DNA of 39,276 nucleotides from NCBI GenBank assembly GCA_010094045.1, contig ML986822.1, positions 1 through 39,276 of the forward strand, written 5' to 3'. A program made the position numbers and the translations under genes. The notes beneath the pieces are model-generated. The model made no database searches. It was given only the letters and a program-made list of their open reading frames with translations, and had not been told where the DNA came from. The stretch is from Lojkania enalia (Eukaryota > Ascomycota > Dothideomycetes > Pleosporales). This document shows positions 20,258 through 29,975 of the stretch, in pieces; position 1 is the stretch's first letter, and each line of letters begins with the position of its first letter.

Positions 20258-20950
20258 AATGTCAATGAAAGAGGAACGCACCAAATGGCTAGAAGTGCAA
20301 AATATTTTACGTGGAAGCTTCGGGAACCCCGCCCGACGATTGATGGGAGACACTATATCGACTATAGATAAGCGGTGTCCTAGACCAACCAATTAGGTTT
20401 GTTCGCCAAGCATCACGGCGAAGCATTACACCTGTTCGATGTTGTAGGTGAACGTCTTGTTGTATGGAATATGAAAACCAATGTAGCCGTTTGAGTATAC
20501 TAAATTCTATCTAGTAGAAAGACTATATAAAAGGATAGCAATGTATACGCGCAATGCTGGCCGATGGAATCTTGGAATCTAGCTTTCCTCCATCGGGGGA
20601 AAGGGTGGTAGGAAAAAGGACGATGCGGTCAAGTCTGTAAACGACCTTGATTTCCTAGCGACATCAAAATCAAAGCAAATATTCAGAGCTCTCATAGTCT
20701 GTAGGTACCTCATACACAATAGATCTTAGTATATTACAAAGCTTCACTACCTTCTCATGTCGCATAACATAACTAATATATATACCGCACCGAAATGAAC
20801 AGGCGATTCAAAGCCAAATTTTAGTATGAAACTGGATATCTACCGCTAGATTTCTCAATTATTAAAGCTGTTTTCTTTACTCCATATCTCTAACCCACTC
20901 GAAATAATGCCTTGAATCTTCGAGGAACCAAGCTCTTCTTTGACATGTCC
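20258..20950. other. Intergenic region, nothing seen
   Basis: About 690 bp holding the upstream region of the minus-strand F-box gene (a GGTTGGTCTAGG stretch near 20380) and the downstream region of the small membrane protein gene. It has AT-rich stretches near 20505-20530 and 20760-20790. No gene or repeat is supported. Confidence 0.35.
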
Positions 20951-21368
20951 TCAGGCAATCTTAGAATAAACAGCCCACAGAGCCCCAACCAAGGCCATAT
21001 AAACAATCAGAAACACTGCTTGACCGTCAGATAGGATATTAAGACCACCGGAGTCGTGAAGTAGCGAGCTGTCAGGAACATTAGCTGATCCCGCTGATCC
21101 CTCCGACGCATCCTCAGATATATCTCCATCCTCTATTCCTAAGCTTATTCCATAACCCTGAAACATGTTCGTGCCACTTCTACTTATTCCACTCTTGATG
21201 TCTTCATCTGAAATCGTGGATAGCTGATCGATACGCGGGGGTAGACCGGAGCGCCTCTTGTGGTTACTGTGCGGATTCTTTCTCTTCTTCTCTGATTGAG
21301 ACGGGCTCAGTCATGTAAGGGTCGCGAATAGTTCTAAGAATGCTGTCCGACAACTTGGGTTCGTCCAT
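20951..21368 (-). CDS. Small tail-anchored membrane protein, gene model unresolved
   Basis: The last exon frame gives GLPPRIDQLSTISDEDIKSG, SRSGTNMFQGYG, an acidic Ser-rich stretch, and a single C-terminal membrane segment FLIVYMALVGALWAVYSKIA before the stop at 20951. Upstream, another frame reads WSTPEWFLMDEPKLSDSILR and DPYMTEPVSIREEEKES and then stops at a TAA near 21265. It is preceded by a good GT-AG intron (21418-21494, donor GTAAGC). Joining the two frames needs a further intron or a frameshift; two GT-AG options exist but neither is convincing. The start given is the MDEPK methionine. The protein probably sits in a membrane by its C-terminus; function unknown. Confidence 0.4.
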
Positions 21369-21861
21369 GAGAAACCATTCCGGTGTGCTCCACGGGAATT
21401 CTTGTTGCTAATTATGGGGAGTGAATGGAGTGATTTCATGATTTACGAGTCGACGATGGAGGCGAGGCAATCGTGCCAAAGAGATTGAGCTTACCAAATG
21501 TGAAGAGGGTGATGCGGTTTGGGTGTGGAGGGAGTAGGAGGGAACGAAAGGATTAAGTATTGCACAATACTCTAATCGTGAAACGTAAGGGTGAAAGAAC
21601 GGCTAAACACTGCGTGAAAACCAATTCACTGTAGATTTTTGGCTCGTCACTCCGAAGCCAAGTCATAGAGGCACTAAGATGATTGGAATTTTAAATTGTC
21701 CCGATAGACCCATTGGCCTTTCAATGTTTAATTATTTGGTAAGGGACCACGTACTATGCACCACCTTAAATACACGGAATTATGAGCGCATATATGCAAT
21801 CATTCCATCCTACAAGCTATTCCTCTCTCGAAATACCCTCACACCATTCCAATAGGAGAAT

Positions 21862-22228
21862 CTACAAAGACTTCAACCTCCTCGGCTGATCCCTATCAAT
21901 ATTCGCCCTTCTGGCAGCCATTTCATTCTTGCCTACCCACTTCCGCTTCCTAGCCTTCAGCAGCGCACCTCCCTTCGCCTGGCCTGCCAGATTAGCATTA
22001 GGAATAATCGGTCCCTATACCCAGTTTCCTTACCGGCCTGGACGACAGAATTCTTCGGAGAATTTTCAATAGACTTGCTGTCTCTGTTAGACTTTTAATG
22101 TCGCCATTTTTAAGAAGACGGTCATCACTTAGCCACTTTGTATCATTCTGCCTTTCTTGCTTCATATCAGTATGCCACGCTTTCAAATAATCGAGAACGT
22201 CGGAGAGCATCTTATCCATATCTGTCAT
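21862..22228 (-). CDS. Small basic protein of unknown function
   Basis: Model: exons 22228-22034 and 21978-21862, giving 103 aa. The 55-nt intron has a GTAAGG donor, a TGCTAAT branch site and a CAG acceptor. The first part is helical and charged (DMDKMLSDVLDYLKAWHTDM, SLTETASLLKILRRILSSRP). The second exon is strongly basic (LLKARKRKWVGKNEMAARRA). An earlier AG, 5 nt upstream (GGCAG), would shift the frame and end quickly, so the second AG was chosen. A Fot1-like transposon lies 66 bp upstream of the start codon. No family recognised. Confidence 0.5.
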
Positions 22229-22284
22229 GATGCTAGAGGGGAGAAGTGGTAGGTAAAAGTGGTGTGAATTGAGGGGCATTGAGG

Positions 22285-22295
22285 GTCTATATATA
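22285..22295 (-). promoter_or_regulatory. TATA-like box split from its upstream DNA by a transposon
   Basis: On the minus strand this reads TATATATAGACC, 60-70 bp before the ATG at 22228. Its first TA (22294-22295) is the target site of the Fot1-like element, so everything upstream of the box is now transposon DNA. Confidence 0.4.
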
Positions 22296-22331
22296 ACGTG
22301 TTCCACCAGTAAGCTGGCCACCCCACCTAAA
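22296..22331 (+). repeat. Left terminal inverted repeat of the Fot1-like element
   Basis: It starts ACGTGTTCCACCAGTAAGCT and continues with a C-rich stretch ending CCTAAA. It differs at two positions from the reverse complement of 24049-24084, and TA precedes it. Confidence 0.9.
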
Positions 22332-22360
22332 CTAACGCGACCCACGCACTTCAGTCAACC

Positions 22361-24015
22361 ATGAAGCTACGCTAGAGACCTCAACACACGTCAATTGAAG
22401 GCAGAATAAGTCTTGCTCTTGCCTGCTATCAGACAAACTCTCGTCAGAGCGTCCGCGCCCTTGCAGCTTCTTATAACGTTCCTAAATCGACTCTACCGTT
22501 GCGTATTAACAGCACCCTCTCCAAACTCGCGACGCGATCTGTTGATCGAAAGCTAGATCCTATCGAAGAGCAATCTCTTATTCAATGGATCCTAGACCTT
22601 GATCGACGAGGTTTTCCACTACAAATAATCGATGTACGACGAATGACAGAAAGTCTACTTAGAGCGTGTGGCGAAAACCCCCCTCCACAACCTATAGGCA
22701 AACACTGGGCGTCGCGCTTTATTAATACCCAAAGCGGAGCTTCAGACAAAGTGGAATCGTAAATTCCACTCACCACGAGCAAGATGTGAAGATCCTGTTA
22801 AGATCTCAGCTTGGTTTAAGCTTATTAATGACACACTTCTTACGTACGGCGTTATTAATAAGGATATCTATAATTTTGATGAGACTAGCTTTATGATGGG
22901 AATTGCTGCAACGTTAAAAGTTGTTACAAGCTCTAATACAATTAGTCGAGCAATAGCTATACAACCGGGTAATCGCGACTGGGTTACGACAATTGAGTAT
23001 ATCAACACGTCTAGCTGGCCTATCGTACCCTTTGTGATTTTGTTAGGGAAGCTACACTAGGCCAGCTGGTATAGTGATCTAGCTGACGGCTGGACGATCA
23101 CAGTTAGCGACAATGGCTAGACAATAGACGACCTAGGCCTACAGTGGCTAAAGCACTTTGATAGACAAACTAGGTCTCGGATAACTGGTAGCTACCGCCT
23201 ACTTATTACGGACGGCCATAGCAGTCACGTAACACCCGAATTTGATAAGTATTATAAAGAGAATAAGATTATTAGCCTCTATATGCCAGCTCATACATCG
23301 CATCTTCTTCAGCCACCTGATATTGGCTGCTTCTCAACTCTTGAAAAAGCGTATGGTCAAGAGGTTACTTTACTAGCTCGCCAACAATCTTCCATATTGA
23401 TAAGCTAGACTTTCTCTCTATATATCCACGGGTTAGACAGACAGTATTTATTAAAAAGACTATCTAGGCTGGTTTTGAAGCGATAGGGCTCGTCCCACTA
23501 AGTCCAGAGCGCGTCCTTAAGTGGCTTCATATCGTCAGAACACCATCGCCACCAGCTATATCAGCAGCCTGGGTAGCAGAAATACTATATACAACTAATC
23601 AGCTCAGTCGACAGGCTCGATATATCTATAAACTACTCCAGCCTAGGTCCCAGAGCCCTTCTAGCCGCGCTATTAGGCAGCTTATTAAAGGATGTCAACT
23701 TGCGATGCACTCAGCTACTATACTTCTAGAAGTGAATATGAAGCTCTAAGCAGTATGTCAGCGCTAGAAGCGTAAGCAGACACATTGTAGACAGTATATA
23801 GCTACTGGAGGTGCTCTAGAGGCTTAGGAAGGTCGATTGCTTGTCGCACAGGCGAATAACGTGGTCCAGCAGGATGAGCAGGCCTCTACAGCTACTGCAC
23901 GCCGGCGCGCACCACCAACTTGTTCTAAGTGCCATATTCAAGGCCATAATAGGACTCAATGTACTAGTACTTAAGAACGCTTTCCATAGGATTTCAATAT
24001 ATTTTATTCTACTGT
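22361..24015 (+). pseudogene. Fot1/pogo-like DDE transposase, broken
   Basis: Frames read in order: an N-terminal HTH (IEGRISLALACYQTN, VRALAASYNVPKSTL), a CENP-B-type HTH (LDPIEEQSLIQWILDL, IDVRRMTESLL), then the DDE domain with YNFDETSFMMG, LLITDGHSSH and HLLQPPDIGCF, which carry the three expected catalytic acids. A CCHC knuckle (CSKCHIQGHNRTQC) lies close to the end. Damage: TAG at codon 5, an extra G near 22737 that shifts the frame, and TAG codons where Trp is expected (NG-TAG-T near 23117). At about 500 codons, the original length fits the family. Confidence 0.85.
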
Positions 24016-24048
24016 TGTGGCGCAATCGGTTAGATTAAGTGGCCTCAA

Positions 24049-24084
24049 TTTGGGTGGGGTGGCCAGCTTGCTGGTGGAACACGT
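24049..24084 (-). repeat. Right terminal inverted repeat of the Fot1-like element
   Basis: Its reverse complement starts ACGTGTTCCACCAGCAAGCT; it is followed by TA at 24085-24086. It matches the left end at 34 of 36 positions. Confidence 0.9.
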
Positions 24085-24221
24085 TAGGCAGGATGTAGCT
24101 GACGTAATGGCCGAATATCTAACGTGACAATATCTCCCCTCTTCTCTATGCCACTATCCTCCTGAACCACGAGGTCCTCGAACAGTCTAGAGGAATCCGC
24201 TTAGCGTGGCTGCTTGGCAGT

Positions 24222-24368
24222 TCACGGCGCCTCATTGTAGGTAATCCATTCGCCATCGTGCTTGTCTGGGTAGGACGTTGCTTTCTTGCGCATTCCGAGT
24301 TGTATGTGATCCTTCATATTCAACCAGCGCATGCGATGCATCGACCGGTCTCGAGAGGTATTTGTCAT
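24222..24368 (-). CDS. Possible 48-aa protein of unknown function
   Basis: A short minus frame starts at ATG 24368 with MTNTSRDRSMHRMRWLNMKD, continues HIQLGMRKKATSYPDKHDGE and ends WITYNEAP. It is basic and has three of its methionines in a helical middle. It looks more like protein than a chance frame, but its length, the lack of a known family and the lack of a clear intron leave it doubtful. It could be one exon of a longer gene. Confidence 0.3.
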   Translation of the reverse strand: MTNTSRDRSMHRMRWLNMKDHIQLGMRKKATSYPDKHDGEWITYNEAP

Positions 24369-24650
24369 GACGGTTTAAGTGGATGGATGCCTCGAGTGTT
24401 GGAGGCTGGGAAATGGAGAACTATAGGGTAGAGGGTAGAAGCGAGAAATTGCAGTGACACGTAAGTAGTGAAAGACTAAACCCAAGAGTGAGGATTTCAA
24501 ACTAAGGGTAAGCAATTGACTTTGCATGTCCCTGACGACCAAACGTAATATAAATATTTAACTACTCCTATCGCTACTTGCGGGGGATATCACATGATCA
24601 TAAAAAAAAAAACACCTGTATGAAACACAATGCGGTGGCGACCATCAGAC

Positions 24651-27276
24651 CTATGGTAGAATAGGGATCTGATTTACCCATTTCTCAGTTATCCTTCCAG
24701 AACTTTGGTCGGCATCCATGAGGCGAGTTTTGATATCTGTGGCCTGCGCTGTGATCTCCGGGACACCGAAGTCACGTAAAATCCCTCGACCCTCGCGCTC
24801 GGGATTACAGTACGCTTGGAATATATTCCAATACATCTTCTCCACATCTGGGCCTAGTTACGCTATTAGATCACGAAATGTACTAAACGAATTTCATTTA
24901 GCATACCTGCATACTTCCTCAGGCCATCTATCAGCGCCGAGACTTGCTCATCGGTCCATTCATCGAGCTTAAGGTTGGGATTGCGATATGCTGGAGGAGC
25001 CACCCGATCACGGAAAAGTGGCAGTCGCTCAAATTGTATCCCGTTTGCGTCTCTTTCCTCCAAAACATGCAGCGGGACCCAGCGTAAGGAGGCCCACCGC
25101 TTCATATTAGGTTCAGCCGCTGTTCGGTATGCATAGAGATCATGCCATAGATTCTGTTTCTTAATCTGGAGAATTTCAGCCTCCGCTTTCAGTTTTTCTG
25201 CTGTTTCTCGTTCCCTACGCCTATCTTCCATCTCCGCCGATTGCTTTTGAATTTGCTCCTTTTGTTGGAGACGCCAAAGGTGGGCACCGCAATCTTTGTG
25301 CGCGACGCGAAGAGGTGCAATGAGCTTTTGATCAACATCCCTCACAGGACGATCACCTTTGAATCGCTGGACGAGCCCCACTTTCCAAGACGCGATGGTG
25401 TCTTTGAACGAAAGGATACTGGACACTAGCGAAGTAATGATCCGCAGCGCGGGAATGCACATTACCGTTTCATACATCTCCGCCATTCGCTCGTAAACAT
25501 GTTTGAGTAAACGAATTAATGAGTAGAACACACGGTAGTAGGCATCGGCCTTGAAATCGTAGCGCTCGTCTTCGTCGATATCCTGTACAACCATAAGCAT
25601 TCCCTGTAGACTATGAAGAATATCGGTTATGCCCTGAGACGAAGTGTGGTCCTCATCAAGAATCACCGAAGCCTGCCTGCACGCACGTCTAATGCTCTGT
25701 GCCTGGTTGGTTTGGCACTTGCCATGCCGTCGGCCGGAGTCAAGGAAATTGAAGACCTGGAACAAGCCTTCTATTTCATAACTGTCTGCACGTTTTGCAT
25801 CTTCCTCTTCTAGAAATTCACTCCCACCTTGCTTGCTGCTTGACTCTTCCTCGCTGTCTTCATCTTGTGGTGGTTGAACCCATTCATCTTCACCCTGCAA
25901 CATGCGTGCTCCGTTGACTACGGTAGTAGGCTGGAGCTTGCTGCGCGAAGAACCTGAAGAACCTGATTGCGGCTTGGGAAGTGAATATACGTCTTGACCC
26001 CTACTAGCTATATTCGGTTGAGCTGCTGGCTCGGTTCGACCTGCGCTGGTGGATCTAGCTTGTAGGGCTGTCGTGTTGTCTGCTTTTCTCGGCCGACCAC
26101 GGTGTTTCCTAGGCTCATCATTTTGTTCGGTTCCAATGCGCTCCTGGTGGCTAGCGGTCGTGGAATTGCCATTTATCTGTCCATTTGCGGTAGTATTAGT
26201 TTCATCTTCCTCTGATTCCGGTATTACCCGGTCGCCGTGAGGGTGAGCTTCAATTTCTTGAGACGATAGTTTTGGCCCCGTTTTAGGGTTAGCGTTCAAG
26301 CTCGCCACTCGTCGCTGAGGCAGTGTCTTCCTATGAATTAGAACTTGAGGGTTAGTATTCTTGATTTGGGATCGCATTCGCCTTCCATCTGGTTGGTATT
26401 CCTGCGCTCTGCTCTTATCTATGGGTTCATGGTCCTCCTTGCGTGGTGATTTGGATACTCTCGTGTGTGCCGTGGGATGTGTATCGGCCTTTCGTTTCGA
26501 ACGCAGCGTTATGGGGGGGTTTTCCTCAGGAAGCTTCTCCCAGTCAATCACAGCTACATCCACATTCTCGCCGGCCTGCCGTGCGCTCTTGCAGTGAAGT
26601 ATTTGGTTAGACAACGGCTCATTCGTTTGGTGCCGAGGATTGGACGGGTGTGAATGAAAAGGTTGACCATCATGTCCTTTAGTACCCGATGTTTTCCCTA
26701 AGGTTGCGCCTTCGATGTTTTGTGGAACAGTGTGGCGAGATACGTTCTTAGGCGAGGCAGGAAGCTCGTAGATATTTCTCGGAGGTAAGCGTTCACGCTT
26801 TGCCATGTCATTGGCGAGGAAACTGGGTCGCTTTAGCTTCCCTGGTTTCTCCCCTCTAATCGGCAGTCTTCCTGGGCTGCTATGCAAAGCTAGTGTCCGA
26901 GAGCTTGCTGTGGGCGGCGAAGACGGGTTTATGCGTGTCGGCATAGAGGGCCTCTGTGTCCGGGCAGCGTTTAGATAACTCGCACCCCTCGCCGCGGAGC
27001 TTTGGGGAGCAGGCGCTCGAGGTGTTTGCGATGCCTCGTACTCGGTGCGCAGCTGGTGGGCAGCGGCATCATCTTCAGATGCCTCCGGGGCGGAGAAGCG
27101 CTTATATTCTAACCGACATAGTCAGCCAATTTTCTCGAGCATACGGTAGAGCGAATCCTGGGAAGTAGATGCCGTCCTGTCCCAGATAGTTTTGCGTGCT
27201 CTATGCTAGCCAGCGCATTTGTATGTAGAAAATTGGGCGCGTACCCTTCTTTCTTAGTCTTGCCATTTTCACCCAT
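24651..27276 (-). CDS. Nuclear AT-hook protein with C-terminal SANT/Myb-like region
   Basis: Proposed exons: 27276-27245, 27200-27145, 27108-24907 and 24853-24651, giving 830 aa. The last intron (24854-24906, donor GTATGC) is firm. The first two (44 and 36 nt) are in phase but short, so the N-terminus is less sure; a safe start is the ATG at 26944. Without the 36-nt intron a TGA blocks the frame near 27123. The middle is disordered, Ser/Pro/Gln-rich and basic, with an AT-hook core (KHRGRPRKADN). A helical part follows, then a coiled coil (QQKEQIQKQSAEMEDRRRER). The C-terminus, WTDEQVSALIDGLRKYAGPD then RGILRDFGVPEITAQATDIK, resembles a SANT/Myb fold. A chromatin or DNA-binding role is inferred; the exact family is not recognised. 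Confidence 0.6.
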
Positions 27277-27479
27277 TAGACGGCGGATATAGGAGAGAAA
27301 TTGCTATCGCATGGGTGCGCAATTATAGCGGGACCAGTCTTGCTGAGGCGGGATGAGCTGGGGTTAATGTGGGAGGTTGGCGCGACTCAAGTGACCAACG
27401 CGTCGTCACGAGGCCTGAAGTAGTTAGGAAGCCAAGACAGTCCCGACAACCTCCACTACCACTCTTAGATACATCCAAC

Positions 27480-29073
27480 ATGGCAACTCCAAAACCCTCC
27501 CTAAAGACCCTCGAGATCTTGGCTCACAAAGACAAGCACAGTTTCCTTGTTCCTACGAAGCGTATCAATGATGGCGACGATGTCACCTTCTTCCTGGCTA
27601 GCAAGGCGTACGCGGACATTATGACTTTTATCTTCCAACTTAATGCTTCCATGTTTCCTAGGAGAGTAAAGGGTATAGGGAGGGATCCAGACTCAGAGTC
27701 TGTGAAGGAATGGAAGCTTCATGACCCGGAGATGGCTTTCCCGCCAGCTGTCCAGAATCTTGCCAAGCTTCTGGAGATACTAGGTGCTATCATCGAGGAA
27801 GCTCCCCCTGACCCAGGGCCTCGCCGGTTCGGCAATGTTAGCTTTAGAAAGTGGTATGACGTAGTAAGAGAGCGGATATCAGGTTTGCTCGATCAGTATC
27901 TTCCGTCAGAGATTCTTCAGCCTAGCTCTACGGCAAAGGTCTCCGCAAAAGCAGAGTTGGAAGGATATCTTATCGGGAGCTTTGGAAGCTCACAGCGTCT
28001 TGATTACGGCACCGGGCATGAACTGAGTTTTCTCGCTTTCTTGGGCTGTCTTTGGAAGCTCGATGTCTTTCCCGAAATGGAAAACGGAGCCCAAGAGCGC
28101 GCAATAGTGCTTGGGGTTATTGAACCGCAAGTCCCTCTAGTGACCCCTTATCTGCATTATTGACTATTGGGTAGCTATTTACAACTCATTCGGCGTCTAA
28201 TATTGACGTATACGCTCGAACCGGCGGGCTCCCACGGGGTCTGGGGCTTAGATGACCATTCCTTTCTCCCTTACATCTTCGGATCTGCACAGTTGTCGCC
28301 AGCAATATCCTCGCCTTCCGATATCGCCATGGAAGGATCTCTGCTAGACGCCCCCGATCCCGCGGATGTTGCAAAGGCGATTGTCGTCCAACGGGAGCGG
28401 CATCGTAACATGTACTTTAGCGCCATCGGCTTCATCTACGACGTTAAAAAGGGCCCCTTTTGGGAACATAGTCCTATTCTATTCGACATTTCTGGCGTTA
28501 AGGCAGGATGGGCTAAGATCAATAAGGTAGGTATGATCCTAGCCCTGACGCTTCCGGAATGTTGAGAGTGTACAGGGAATGTTGAAAATGTATAATGCGG
28601 AAGTTCTTTCGAAATTTCCAGTCGTCCAACACTTTCCGTTTGGTTCGTTGTTCGTATGGGAGCGTGATCCTGCAGCTACCAACATTGTCAAAACCGTCCA
28701 TACGGCTTCCCAACCATCAAGATCATCAGCGCACTCTGCAAGACCACAGCCTCCGTTGCGAGGTCCATTAGCTGAGCTGGGCACGCAGAGCACTCGGGCC
28801 CCGTGGGCGGGCGGTAGTGCGATGCCACCTGCAAGCGGAGCTGCAGCTCCCTGGACATCATCACGTGCCCCAGGGCGAGTATCAGTGCCAGTCCCAAGCG
28901 GACCGAACCAACCTACAAAAGCGCCATGGGCTTCGACAACCCCCTTACCACCACCCTCAGGGAGTACAACGACGGCACCATGGGCGAAGGCTGGGGGGTC
29001 TACTACTCCCGGTACAACACTAGGAGCACGAAGCACACGGACTCCGCGGGCAGACAAGAAGACGCAAGATTGA
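27480..29073 (+). CDS. rrd1: PP2A activator PTPA (Rrd1-type peptidyl-prolyl isomerase)
   Basis: Model: exons 27480-28126, 28175-28526 and 28576-29073, giving 498 aa. PTPA proteins activate the PP2A catalytic subunit and have prolyl isomerase activity. Family marks: [59 protein letters not shown] and [21 protein letters not shown], and [19 protein letters not shown]. The last 130 residues are a low-complexity tail with four spaced APWA/APWT motifs; long tails are typical of Rrd1 rather than Rrd2 in filamentous fungi. The first intron (28127-28174) must start with GC (GCAAGT) to keep phase and the conserved sequence; no GT donor does. The second is a normal 49-nt intron. The frame is open upstream to 27369, but the family starts at MATPKPSL. 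Confidence 0.9.
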
Positions 29074-29975
29074 TTGTGCAGATCCGAAATGAGCCAGTCT
29101 GACGAGATGATGTTGAAATGCACACTGAATTGGGCGGAGTTAAGGCGTGCTCAGCGTCCCAAGTGGTTCCTGATGGTGCAAAGCGTACGGGAGACACGTA
29201 TGTACGGTGGTTAGATGACTAGACTCAATTGACATACTTGATATTGGGTTGCGTGGCACACAGGGCAGTGCTCGTGCCGGCGTCGCGCGATGCGCCGTGG
29301 TTCGCCCAATCGAGGGCATAGCAGACTTGAAACGCAAGTCTCAAACGACGCCTAGGAGAGATGCACTGGCCGCTATTTTTGGCGAAAGATGGCGAAAAGA
29401 CGGCGCGCGATGATGGTTGCTTTTAGGGTGCATTAACAAATGTCAAGTCCTGCGGGCCCCCATCCCACAGGGCGCCATTGGCCAGACCGGTCGCGAGCAG
29501 GGACCCTGCGCGACAACGCGGCTCGAGCTTCCCCCAGCGGCCCGCGAACTTCGATCCCCCCCTTCTGCTCTCTTTTTACCCACGACGACGACACTCTTTC
29601 TACGACTGCCATCGTCCTCTTCTTTCTTTTCTTCTGCGTCAAATTGTGTGTATGATTACCTGGAGTGCCACCTACTCCTAAGCTGACGAGTTATATAGAA
29701 CCATAAGTAGATCAACCATTGCTTGACCGTCATGCCTGGAGTTCGTAAGTGAAAGACCTCCACACCACTACCGTCACCGTCACTTTCGCCTCCCTTTCAC
29801 GAACATCATGCTGCCCTTGTCCCGTGCACCCAGCGTTTGTCACCTTCACTTCGTAATTCCCCGCGCGCTCTTCCCTCGCAACAAATAATACTCCACTGCT
29901 CTCTCCCTTCGCGCCGAGTCGCAATCCTCGAAGCACAACGCAATCCTAAAAAACTCAAGCACAATCTTCTAACGC
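29074..29975. other. Intergenic region and promoter of the Pro/Ala-rich gene
   Basis: About 900 bp. The right half is pyrimidine-rich (29555-29640 and 29760-29900), typical of strong fungal promoters and leaders of constitutive genes. No TATA box is clear. Several open frames here on both strands are GC-rich chance frames. Confidence 0.4.

Larger units (their letters stand above)
22296..24084 (+). mobile_element. Fot1/pogo-like DNA transposon (1789 bp), inactive
   Basis: Its 36-bp inverted ends (22296-22331 and 24049-24084) begin ACGTGTTCCACCAG and match at 34 of 36 positions. TA stands on both sides (22294-22295 and 24085-24086), the Tc1/mariner target duplication. The length fits Fot1-type elements (about 1.8-1.9 kb). 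It holds one transposase gene on the plus strand, broken by stops and a frameshift. The base composition is near normal, so RIP, if any, was light. Confidence 0.9.

Noticed and set aside
27369..27479. N-terminal extension of the PTPA protein
   Set aside because: The family begins at the ATG at 27480; the upstream 37 codons have no conserved features and lie in the leader.
28539..29123. 194-aa minus-strand frame
   Set aside because: Antisense shadow of the low-complexity C-terminal tail of the PP2A activator; GC-rich repeats keep several frames open.
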